Positions 1 to 7,693 of a stretch of 64,000 bases of DNA are shown here, piece after piece. The notes beneath the pieces were generated by a model, which was given only the letters and a program-made list of their open reading frames with translations, was not told where the DNA came from and searched no databases. Position 1 is the first letter of the stretch; each line of letters begins with the position of its first letter. This DNA is from CAIXSC01 sp046349915. Its GTDB lineage: Bacteria > Planctomycetota > Planctomycetia > Pirellulales > Pirellulaceae. The stretch is from positions 930,001 through 994,000 of the forward strand of contig JAXMBL010000003.1 in assembly GCA_046349915.1 (NCBI GenBank), read 5' to 3'. The position numbers and the translations under genes were made by a program.

Positions 1-345
1 CTCCCGTTCAAACTTGGCCGCGAACTCGGCCGTATAGTTGCCCGCATCGCGTACGAACCAGTCGGCCAATCGCTTCTCCTGCTCACGCAGCAACTTGGCG
101 GCAGGTGGATGCAGAAGCGACGCCAAATGGCTGAATCCCAGCAAATCGTCTCCCACAAACGTCCCGTGCAGCAGATAGACGGCGGACACTCCTGACGCTC
201 GCAGGCAGCGTCCCACCTCGCTCATCCGATTTCGCCATTCGACGCTGTCAGGAGCGGGCGGCGCAACGGCATCGAGCCACGCGACATCGACCGCGGGCGG
301 ACCGGCTTGATAATCCTGATGGCGAAAGCCATTCCGATACGGCAC
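1..345 (-). CDS. Partial conserved protein, possibly hydrolase-like
   Basis: The reading frame is open from a GTG at 345 to the window edge (115 codons; the C-terminus lies outside). The start was chosen because GGAG stands about 8 nt upstream and the codon falls 13 nt after the stop of the DUF1501 gene at 359, so it is probably the last gene seen of the same operon. The visible N-terminal part has a Leu-Leu-His-Gly-Thr-Phe motif near residue 64, reminiscent of the HG oxyanion-loop motif of alpha/beta hydrolases, but no nucleophile elbow lies inside the window. There is no signal peptide, so it is probably cytoplasmic. The function is not recognised; the hydrolase idea is inference only. Confidence 0.6.
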   Translation of the reverse strand, partial: MPYRNGFRHQDYQAGPPAVDVAWLDAVAPPAPDSVEWRNRMSEVGRCLRASGVSAVYLLHGTFVGDDLLGFSHLASLLHPPAAKLLREQEKRLADWFVRDAGNYTAEFAAKFERE

Positions 346-358
346 TTCGCGTTCTCCC

Positions 359-1876
359 TCAAGCGTGCCGCAACAGTTCCTTGACCACGCGCCCATGCAC
401 GTCCGTCAAGCGGAAATCGCGTCCCTGATAACGAAACGTCAGTTTCAAATGATCGATGCCCAGACAATGCAGCATGGTGGCGTGCAAATCATGAATGTGC
501 AGAGGATCTCGCACGATGTTGTACGAAAAGTCATCCGTCTCGCCATACGACAAACCAGGCTTTACGCCGCCGCCCGCCAACCAGACCGTGAAGCAACGTG
601 GATGATGGTCGCGTCCATAGTTGTCGGCCGTCAACACTCCCTGGCAATAGACCGTGCGTCCAAATTCTCCTCCCCAAACCACCAACGTATCGTCCAAGAG
701 TCCACGTTCCTTCAAGTCGGCGACCAGCGCCGCGGAAGGTTGGTCGGTGTCGCGACACTGCCCGCCGATCTGCTTCGGCAAATTCGTGTGCTGATCCCAA
801 CCTCGATGGAACAACTGCACGAATCTCACGCCACGCTCGACCAATCGTCGAGCCAGCAGGCAGTTTGCCGCATAAGTCCCCGGCGTCTTCGACTCCGGCC
901 CATACCGCTGGAAGACATGCCCCGGTTCGTTTGAAGTGTCCGTCAATTCTGGCACCGATGTCTGCATCCGGTACGCCATTTCATATTGAGCAATGCGAGT
1001 TGCGATATGGGGATCTCCATCCTCGTCGGCTTGGAAGCGATTGAGCAGCGCGAGATCGTCGAGCATGCGGCGGCGAGTGGTCGCGTCGACCCCCGCTGGA
1101 TTCGAGAGATGCAACACCGGGTCGCCAACCGAGCGGAACTTGACGCCTTGGAAGCGAGTCGGCAGGAAGCCGCTGCCCCACAAGCGATCGTACAGTGGTT
1201 GATCGTTCGGATTTCCGCTGCCTTGAGACACCATGGCGACAAACGAGGGCAGATCGGCATTGCCCGACCCCAGGCCATACGAGACCCACGCGCCCATGCT
1301 CGGACGGCCCGCCAGTTGCGCGCCTGTCTGAAAGAAGGTTACCGCTGGGTCGTGATTGATCGCCTCGGTGTGCAAGGTCTTGATGAAGCATAAGTCGTCG
1401 GCCACCCGCGCCGTATGAGGCAAGAGTTCACTGACCCACGCTCCCGACTCCCCATGTCGCTCGAACCGATAACGACTCGGCGCGATCGGGAAACTCTCCT
1501 GCGACGATGTCATCCCTGTCAAACGTTGCCCTCGCCGCACCGAATCGGGCAGTTCCTCGCCTCGCAGTTTTTCGAGCTTCGGTTTGGGGTCGAAAAGGTC
1601 GAGTTGCGAGGGGGCGCCGGACTGAAACAGATAGATCACTCGTTTTGCGCGAGCGGCAAAGTGAGGCAGGCCTGGCAATCCTGGCGTCGTTCGCAAGGAT
1701 GTTGGCGATGGGGCCGTGGAGTCTTGGGCTTTTTCGGCGCCCTGTGAGTCGCCCGCCAGCAATAGCTGCAAGGCAGTCGCGCCGAGCGCCATGCCGCCGC
1801 CCCGCAGGAACGCTCGACGACCCATCGCTTGCGACACTTGAGCCCACGCTGTCTCATGCTGTTGCCTATGAGTCAT
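359..1876 (-). CDS. DUF1501 family protein, Tat-exported
   Basis: A 505-residue DUF1501 protein. The N-terminus has a twin-arginine leader (GRRAFLRGGG near residue 19, then a hydrophobic stretch), so it is probably exported folded to the periplasm. Family hallmarks are GAPSQLDLFDPKP near residue 90 and, in the C-terminal third, GWDQH, WGGEFGRT and GRDHHP; these Asp/His clusters look like the metal ligands of the alkaline-phosphatase/sulfatase superfamily, to which I understand DUF1501 is assigned. The substrate is unknown. The ATG at 1876 has GGAG upstream. It follows the PSCyt/PSD1 gene by about 130 nt, the usual planctomycete pairing in which the cytochrome partner comes first. Confidence 0.9.
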   Translation of the reverse strand: MTHRQQHETAWAQVSQAMGRRAFLRGGGMALGATALQLLLAGDSQGAEKAQDSTAPSPTSLRTTPGLPGLPHFAARAKRVIYLFQSGAPSQLDLFDPKPKLEKLRGEELPDSVRRGQRLTGMTSSQESFPIAPSRYRFERHGESGAWVSELLPHTARVADDLCFIKTLHTEAINHDPAVTFFQTGAQLAGRPSMGAWVSYGLGSGNADLPSFVAMVSQGSGNPNDQPLYDRLWGSGFLPTRFQGVKFRSVGDPVLHLSNPAGVDATTRRRMLDDLALLNRFQADEDGDPHIATRIAQYEMAYRMQTSVPELTDTSNEPGHVFQRYGPESKTPGTYAANCLLARRLVERGVRFVQLFHRGWDQHTNLPKQIGGQCRDTDQPSAALVADLKERGLLDDTLVVWGGEFGRTVYCQGVLTADNYGRDHHPRCFTVWLAGGGVKPGLSYGETDDFSYNIVRDPLHIHDLHATMLHCLGIDHLKLTFRYQGRDFRLTDVHGRVVKELLRHA

Positions 1877-2005
1877 GCGATTGTGCTCCGGTTCGCGTGA
1901 TGAGTAGGAATAAAGTTGTAGACAACATTCAACGGATGCGACAGCTTGAGGCTGGATGACGAAGCGGCATCTCGTCGGGCCTCTCTGGTGCGACTCACGA
2001 TAGGA

Positions 2006-5000
2006 TTAATCCTTGGTGACGGTCTCGTCCAAGTTCAACACGACGCCCGCGACGGCGGTCCATGCCGCCAATTCATGAGCCGGCCAACGACGGTCCGCCG
2101 GCGACTCGCCCGCGGTCAGTAGCTTTTCCGCGACGGTCGCATCGTTCGTGTATCGCTGTCGATGAGCCTTGAGGCCCGCCATCAACACTTCGATCTCACG
2201 AGGGGCAGGACGTCGCGATGTGACCAAGCGGAATAAGTGTACGATTCTACGCTCGTCGCTCGCCGTGGAACTACCGTCGTCCGCTCCCGCGACCTCGCGC
2301 AGAGTTCGCTCGGCCAATTGACGAGAGGCCTCGACAAACGTCACTTCGTTCAACAACGCCAACGCTTGCAGTGGAGTGTTGGTGCGAGTTTCGCGCACGA
2401 TGCAGGCTTCCCGACCCGCCGCGTCGAATGTGACGAGTGTCGGCGGCGCGACGGTTCGTTTCCAAAAGGTATAGATCGTTCGCCGATACAAATCGGCGCC
2501 ATGCCCCTGGTCGTACACGCTGTCGGTCGCCAACTCCTTCCACAAGTCGGCCGGCTGATACGGTTTGACCGACGGTCCACCCACACGCTCGACCAACAGG
2601 CCGCTTGCAGCTAGCGCTTGATCGCGAATCATTTCCGCGGGGAGTCGAAAGCGAGGGCCGCGCGAGTGCCAGCGGTTATCCGGGTCGGCCGCCAATTGCT
2701 CGCGAGTTGCACGTGACGACTGTCGATAGGTGTGCGACAGGACGATTTCTCGAATCACTCGTTTGAGGGACCAAGAGTTTGGGCCTTTTGCAGCATCGGT
2801 GTCGCGACTGCCCGCGGCGGAGTCGCTGGCAGTCTTCCCGCTTACTGCCTCGTTGGAAGCCTCGCCACCCGACGTCCTGCCTTGAAACTCGGCAGCCAAC
2901 CAATCGAGCAGATCGGGATGTGAAGGCGGCTGACCTTGCGATCCAAAATCCTCGACCGTGCGCACGATCCCCGCGCCGAAGAATGCTTGCCACAGGCGAT
3001 TAACAGTGACGCGAGCGGTAAGTGGGTTGGCGGGATCAACAATCCAGCGGGCAAGTCCCAGTCGATCGTTGGGCGCGCCGTGCGGTAAACGCCCCAAACT
3101 CGCCGGTACGCCGCGCTCGACCCGTTCGTCCGGTTTGTCGTACTCGCCGCGTCGCAAGACGAATGTCGCACGAGGCGTCGGTAGTTCTTCCATCACCATC
3201 ACCGTGCTGATCTTTTGGAACAAGCTGTCGCGCTCGCTCGCCAAGGCATCTCGCGCCGCAATCGCTTCGCGGAATCGGGCAGGGGCATGTTGAGCGAGGA
3301 AGTAGTCGGCCAATTTTCCGCGTTGACCTTCTGTCCTGCGCTCGGCGGGGATGCGCAAGATTTCATCGAGCGTTTCGCGTGCGGCCAGGCGTGCGGCTCG
3401 GTCATCGTGCGCGCCGCGATAGATGCGTACTTCGTCGATCAGACCGGTGAAACGTCCGGAAGGACCGCCGCCGCCGCCGATGCGCAACGGCTCTTTCGTG
3501 ATGAAGGTCTGATTGAGAGCGTCAAGTTGCACTTGGAGCGGCGATGGCTCGCCATCGACATATAGCCGGACTCCCGCCGCATTTCGAGTACCGTCGTAGA
3601 CCATCAGCAAATGTTGCCAGACGTCAGGCTTGAGCTTCGTCTTCGATTCCAAGCGGAGCGCATCATCAAGCCACCGCTTGACGAAGTTCAATTGCACTGC
3701 GCCGCGAGACAATATGATTGAGTACCCGTCGCCTCGTTCCATGTCGCTCATCTTCGAAACAAGCGTGCCATCTCGACCAGCGACAGGCTTCACCCACAAA
3801 CTGATCGTAAACGGTTCGAAATACCCAAAGCCTGCTGTGTCGCCTGCGTCTAACGACGCTTTTCCTAAGAAGCGGCCAGCTTGCCCAATAATCCCTGGTT
3901 CAAATTCCACCTCGCCATCTCTGGCCGCGAGCTTGGCCGAACCGCTCGAGGCGGGAGGTTCTGCTTTCTCGCCGGCGGCATGCATCCCGCCATCCAAAGC
4001 GAAACGAGCTACCAGTCCGTCGGACGAGAAACCCGGACGGTCTTTTTCAGGGATGACTGCAAGCGGCTGCTCGCTCGCTGTCCGCTCCCAGGCCATTTGA
4101 GCGGCTTCAAGATCGGGTTGTTGACGAAGGACCAGTGCCGCGGCCGCCCGCAATCGTTCGTCCAACTGATTCAATTGTTCTTGCTCAAGAAATGTCGGCG
4201 CTTTCAGGTAAGGCGGTGAATTTCCTTCCTTGATGGCCCGACCGTACTCCGGGATGTTGTTGAAGTAAGCGAACAATCCGTAGTAATCGAGTTGCGAAAC
4301 TGGATCGAATTTGTGGTCATGGCATCGCGCGCAACCCATGGTCAATCCAAGCCAGACCGTCGCCGTCGTATCGACGCGATCGACCACGTACTCGACCGCG
4401 TACTCTTCGGCGATAATTCCACCTTCCGAGTTGCCTCGGTGATTTCGATTGAACCCGGTCGCGATTCGCTGCGACAACGTGGCGTTGGGAAGCAGGTCGC
4501 CCGCCAGTTGCTCGACGGTGAAACGATCGAAGGGCAGATCCTGGTTGAGAGACTCGAGCACCCAGTCCCGCCATCGCCACATGTATCGCGGACCGTCGCT
4601 TTGGTAGCCGCTAGTGTCGGCGTAGCGGGCGGCGTCGAGCCAGCGAGCGCCGAGGCGCTCGCCATACCGGGGAGATGCGATCAGTCGATCAACTTGACGC
4701 GCGAATGCATCGGGCGAGGTCTCCGTGAGAAATTCATCGATTTGGTCGAGCGACGGCGGCAAGCCGGTTAAGTCCAACGCCACTCGTCGTAACAGCGACT
4801 CTCGGGCAGCCTCGGGGGCGGCGGTGAGTCCGCGAGCGGCAAGCTCGGCTTGGACGAATTGGTCGAGAGGCGAACGCGGAGCGGTGGCGGGCTGGGCTTG
4901 GGATGTTGACGCTGAAGCTGACGGAGATGCTGGTCGCTTTACGGGCTGAAACGCCCAATGACCTTCCCAAGGTGCTCCGGCCGCGATCCACTGCCGCATT

Positions 5001-5449
5001 AGTTCGATCTGTGCGGGAGTGGCTTGTCGACCCGCATCAGGGGGCGGCATCCGTTCGTCGGGGTCGGTCGACGTGAGTCGCCGCAGCAACTCGCTGGACT
5101 CAGGCTTTCCGCGATGAACCACTCCCGGTTGTCCTTTGACTCCGATCACCGAGGTTTCGTCATCCAGCCGCAGGTCGGCTTTCCGCTGATTCTTGTCGGG
5201 ACCATGACAGTGAAAACAGAGATCGGACAGGATGGGTCGAATGTCGCGGTTGAAACGCGGTTCCGCCGCGGAGCTCGCGGTCGCCAGCAGCGCGGCTAAC
5301 CAGGTCAGTCCGAGTGGAAGCAGATGATGCGACACGCGTGATGAACGAACAACGCGTGGCTGGCGATATCCAGTTAATGCGTGGGAAATTCCGAGGCGGG
5401 TAATGCAGCCGGATGGCTCGTGATCGCGAGGTGGCATGAGATCGGCCAT
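2006..5449 (-). CDS. Secreted diheme PSCyt1-PSCyt2-LamG-PSD1 protein
   Basis: A planctomycete cytochrome fusion. Order from this start: hydrophobic export segment (about 43-62), PSCyt1 domain with heme motif CFHCH near 78, PSCyt2/DUF1549 with a second heme motif (CARCHDHKFDP) near 373, a LamG/concanavalin-like domain at roughly 520-690, then PSD1/DUF1553 to the end. Covalent heme at both CxxCH motifs implies maturation outside the membrane. The open frame continues upstream to 5665, but those extra residues are encoded by a repeat element, so I reject that start. ATG 5449 is retained; GTG 5335 would give a shorter, classical signal peptide and is a real alternative. The function of the family is unproven; the LamG domain suggests carbohydrate or glycoconjugate contact. 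Confidence 0.88.
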   Translation of the reverse strand: MADLMPPRDHEPSGCITRLGISHALTGYRQPRVVRSSRVSHHLLPLGLTWLAALLATASSAAEPRFNRDIRPILSDLCFHCHGPDKNQRKADLRLDDETSVIGVKGQPGVVHRGKPESSELLRRLTSTDPDERMPPPDAGRQATPAQIELMRQWIAAGAPWEGHWAFQPVKRPASPSASASTSQAQPATAPRSPLDQFVQAELAARGLTAAPEAARESLLRRVALDLTGLPPSLDQIDEFLTETSPDAFARQVDRLIASPRYGERLGARWLDAARYADTSGYQSDGPRYMWRWRDWVLESLNQDLPFDRFTVEQLAGDLLPNATLSQRIATGFNRNHRGNSEGGIIAEEYAVEYVVDRVDTTATVWLGLTMGCARCHDHKFDPVSQLDYYGLFAYFNNIPEYGRAIKEGNSPPYLKAPTFLEQEQLNQLDERLRAAAALVLRQQPDLEAAQMAWERTASEQPLAVIPEKDRPGFSSDGLVARFALDGGMHAAGEKAEPPASSGSAKLAARDGEVEFEPGIIGQAGRFLGKASLDAGDTAGFGYFEPFTISLWVKPVAGRDGTLVSKMSDMERGDGYSIILSRGAVQLNFVKRWLDDALRLESKTKLKPDVWQHLLMVYDGTRNAAGVRLYVDGEPSPLQVQLDALNQTFITKEPLRIGGGGGPSGRFTGLIDEVRIYRGAHDDRAARLAARETLDEILRIPAERRTEGQRGKLADYFLAQHAPARFREAIAARDALASERDSLFQKISTVMVMEELPTPRATFVLRRGEYDKPDERVERGVPASLGRLPHGAPNDRLGLARWIVDPANPLTARVTVNRLWQAFFGAGIVRTVEDFGSQGQPPSHPDLLDWLAAEFQGRTSGGEASNEAVSGKTASDSAAGSRDTDAAKGPNSWSLKRVIREIVLSHTYRQSSRATREQLAADPDNRWHSRGPRFRLPAEMIRDQALAASGLLVERVGGPSVKPYQPADLWKELATDSVYDQGHGADLYRRTIYTFWKRTVAPPTLVTFDAAGREACIVRETRTNTPLQALALLNEVTFVEASRQLAERTLREVAGADDGSSTASDERRIVHLFRLVTSRRPAPREIEVLMAGLKAHRQRYTNDATVAEKLLTAGESPADRRWPAHELAAWTAVAGVVLNLDETVTKD

Positions 5450-5523
5450 GGAGTTGCGGAGAGCGGGAATCGTGGTTTCCCTGTAGTCTAGACGCTGCCG
5501 CCTCGCGCACGAAAGAGTAGTGA

Positions 5524-5690
5524 GTTGCCTTTCGCGAATGTTGCCTTTCGCTCCGCGAAAGAAGCTGCTCCTGTCCCCGCCGAGCACGTTGGCGGTAACG
5601 ACCTCGCTTTGCGAACTATTGACCGATTCAGGCTTCTTTTGCGGAGCAAAAGGCAACAGTTGCAAAAGGCAACCGTCGCGGAAGGCAACT
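5524..5690. repeat. Intergenic repeat with inverted GTTGCCTTT ends, copy A
   Basis: The left side carries two copies of GTTGCCTTTCGC-type sequence and the right side carries GGCAAC three times in inverted orientation (CTTTTGCGGAGCAAAAGGCAAC and two short copies). The middle is not repeated. A second element with the same ends lies at 19078-19288. It sits between the start of the PSCyt/PSD1 gene and the stop of the ABC permease gene. No coding capacity is evident. Confidence 0.7.
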
Positions 5691-5699
5691 CGTCGTGAC

Positions 5700-6533
5700 T
5701 TAGCCTCCGAAGCCGCTGTAGCGAGTCACTCCGCGATGGAACAGGTATCGCGACAGCCCGATGAAGAAGATGAGCCATGTGGTTTCGATGACCAAGGCTT
5801 TCACTAACTCCATGCCGCTCACTTTGCCCAAGAATACCGCGGCGGGAAAATAGGCCAGGTATTGCAACGGGGAAAGTTCGACGAGCGTCCGCCAGGGCTC
5901 CGGCAGCATGTCGAGCGGGAACATGTGACCCGACAAGAAAAAGTTGAACAGCATGTAGACGAACAACAGCGAACTCACCTCGAGAATCCAGAAGCCAACC
6001 AACCCAAGTGACGCTTCGAGAAAGAAGCCCAGCAGGAAGCAGAGGATCAGTGAGACCATAAAACCTAGCGCGGTGGTCCAATCATGCATCGCCGATTCGG
6101 CAGGCAAGTCGCCGAAGTAGCCCCGACAGAGGAAAAAGACGAGTGCAAAGGGGCCGATGGCCACCGAGTAGTAGGCAAGTTTGTGGGCCACTCGGCTGAG
6201 CAACAAAAAGCCCAGCATGTCGACTGGCTGAATCAAGTATTTCTTGATCTCGCCTTCACGCACTTGCCGAGCGATCCCGGACGCCAAACCCGGCATGCTG
6301 CTGAACGCGCGGCTGACCATCGTCAGCAAGTAGTAAGCGACGAATTGCTCGTAGTCGTAGCCCTCGAGCGCTTTTCCCCCACGAGCCTCGAACACCGCGT
6401 ACCACAGAAAGATCTGCGTCACGATCGGCAGAAACCGCATCAAGGTGCCGAGCGCAAAGTCACCCCGGTAAACCAGCCGCTCCTCCAGGCATATCCGCAA
6501 AACGACCCACCAGGTTTGACAGCGAGCAAGCAT
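5700..6533 (-). CDS. ABC-2 type transporter permease
   Basis: A 277-residue integral membrane protein with about six hydrophobic segments, starting with an N-terminal stretch resembling ABC-2 permeases of the COG4587 kind (uncharacterised ABC transport system, permease). It probably forms the membrane channel for the ATPase encoded at 6705-7685, with which it is co-oriented. Unusually, about 170 nt of simple repeats separate the two genes. The start ATG at 6533 is preceded by a pyrimidine-rich tract on its own strand and has no clear Shine-Dalgarno site, so the start is less certain. The final residues end in GFGG. The exported substrate is unknown; the neighbouring surface-polymer genes make a lipid-linked or polymeric substrate possible. 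Confidence 0.85.
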   Translation of the reverse strand: MLARCQTWWVVLRICLEERLVYRGDFALGTLMRFLPIVTQIFLWYAVFEARGGKALEGYDYEQFVAYYLLTMVSRAFSSMPGLASGIARQVREGEIKKYLIQPVDMLGFLLLSRVAHKLAYYSVAIGPFALVFFLCRGYFGDLPAESAMHDWTTALGFMVSLILCFLLGFFLEASLGLVGFWILEVSSLLFVYMLFNFFLSGHMFPLDMLPEPWRTLVELSPLQYLAYFPAAVFLGKVSGMELVKALVIETTWLIFFIGLSRYLFHRGVTRYSGFGG

Positions 6534-6605
6534 GGAAGAAGGAAAAAGTAAGAAGGAAGAAGGAAAAAATGGAAAGGAATCAATGCACTAACCAACAACC
6601 AACAA

Positions 6606-6696
6606 CTAATGACTAATGACTAATGACCAATGACTAATGACCAATGACTAATGACTAATGACCAATGACCAATGACCAATGACCAATGACCAATGA
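6606..6696. repeat. Thirteen tandem heptamers (CTAATGA / CCAATGA)
   Basis: Thirteen perfect head-to-tail 7-nt units alternate between two variants in the order CTAATGA x3, CCAATGA, CTAATGA, CCAATGA, CTAATGA x2, CCAATGA x5. Less regular ACCAACA-like units flank it at 6592-6605, and a purine-rich GGAAGAA-type tract lies at 6535-6580. On the transcribed minus strand the units read TCATTAG and TCATTGG. The array lies between the ATPase stop and the permease start of one transporter. It resembles the heptanucleotide STRR sequences described in filamentous cyanobacteria. Confidence 0.95.
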
Positions 6697-6704
6697 CCCT
6701 CCGC

Positions 6705-7685
6705 TCACGTCGCCTGCGCAAACACCTCGGCGATCACTTCTTCGAGCGGCGGATCTTCGACCACGACGTCGGCCACGACATGGTTGCTCAGGATGGCGGC
6801 GAGCGACTTGGGGACGAGTGCTCGTTCGATTCGCAGTTTCACTCGCGGCGGATTGCGTTCCGTCACTTGTCCAAACTGCTCGAACCCGTCGCACGCTTCG
6901 CCCTCGCCCAACTCGAGCGTCACGATTTTCTGACCGCTGAATTGGTCGACGATCCCATCAAGCGAGCCGTCGTAGACAATCCCGCCCTTGGCGATAATCA
7001 CCACTCGGCGACAAAGTGCGGCCACATCCTTCATGTAGTGGCTCGTCAGCAGAATGGTGATCTTGCGTTCTTGTTGATAGTGTTTCAGGAATTGCTGGAT
7101 GTTGTGTTGAGCGACGACATCGAGTCCGATTGTGGGCTCGTCGAGAAACAAGACTTCGGGCGAGTGAAGCAGGGCGGCGGTCAACTCCATCTTCATGCGT
7201 TCGCCGAGCGACAGTTCGCGAACCGGTTGACGGAGCAGGCGGCGGATGTCGAGCAGATCGGTGAGTTCGTCGAGCGTCCGTTGGAAATCGCTAGGATCGA
7301 TTCGATAGATCTGTTGGTGGAGCCGAAACGATTCTTGGGCGGGCAGGTCCCACCACAGTTGGTTCTTTTGGCCCATGACGAGCGCGAAACGTCGCCGGTA
7401 CTCGTTTTCTCTTTTCCATGGCACATGGCCCATGACCAACGCCGTACCGCGAGTGGGAGTGATGACGCCGGACAACAATTTGAGCGTCGTGGTTTTTCCC
7501 GCGCCATTCGGCCCGAGAAACGCCACAAACTCGCCTTGTTCGACCATCAAGTCGATCCCTTTCACCGCCTCGACGTCACGATATTCGCGGCGAAAAAGGC
7601 CACGCAGGGATGCGGCGAGTCCCTCTTTTTTTTGGTAAACGCGGTACGACTTTGCCAGTCCCGAGATCTCAATAATCGACGCCAT
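6705..7685 (-). CDS. ABC transporter ATP-binding protein
   Basis: A 326-residue ATPase. It has Walker A GPNGAGKTT near residue 58, an ABC signature around LSLGERMKME, Walker B VLFLDEPTIGLD near 180, and an H-loop histidine (LLTSHYMKD). The C-terminal extension of about 90 residues is typical of the COG4586-type ATPases that work with ABC-2 permeases. It energises export by the permease encoded at 5700-6533. The ATG at 7685 is 8 nt after the stop of the multiheme protein gene, so it belongs to the same operon as the surface-polymer genes upstream. Confidence 0.93.
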   Translation of the reverse strand: MASIIEISGLAKSYRVYQKKEGLAASLRGLFRREYRDVEAVKGIDLMVEQGEFVAFLGPNGAGKTTTLKLLSGVITPTRGTALVMGHVPWKRENEYRRRFALVMGQKNQLWWDLPAQESFRLHQQIYRIDPSDFQRTLDELTDLLDIRRLLRQPVRELSLGERMKMELTAALLHSPEVLFLDEPTIGLDVVAQHNIQQFLKHYQQERKITILLTSHYMKDVAALCRRVVIIAKGGIVYDGSLDGIVDQFSGQKIVTLELGEGEACDGFEQFGQVTERNPPRVKLRIERALVPKSLAAILSNHVVADVVVEDPPLEEVIAEVFAQAT

Positions 7686-7693
7686 GCCGCTGC

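Noticed and set aside
5450..5665. Extended N-terminus of the first PSD1 protein
   Set aside because: The extra residues are encoded by the repeat element at 5524-5690 and would place the export signal over 110 residues from the N-terminus.
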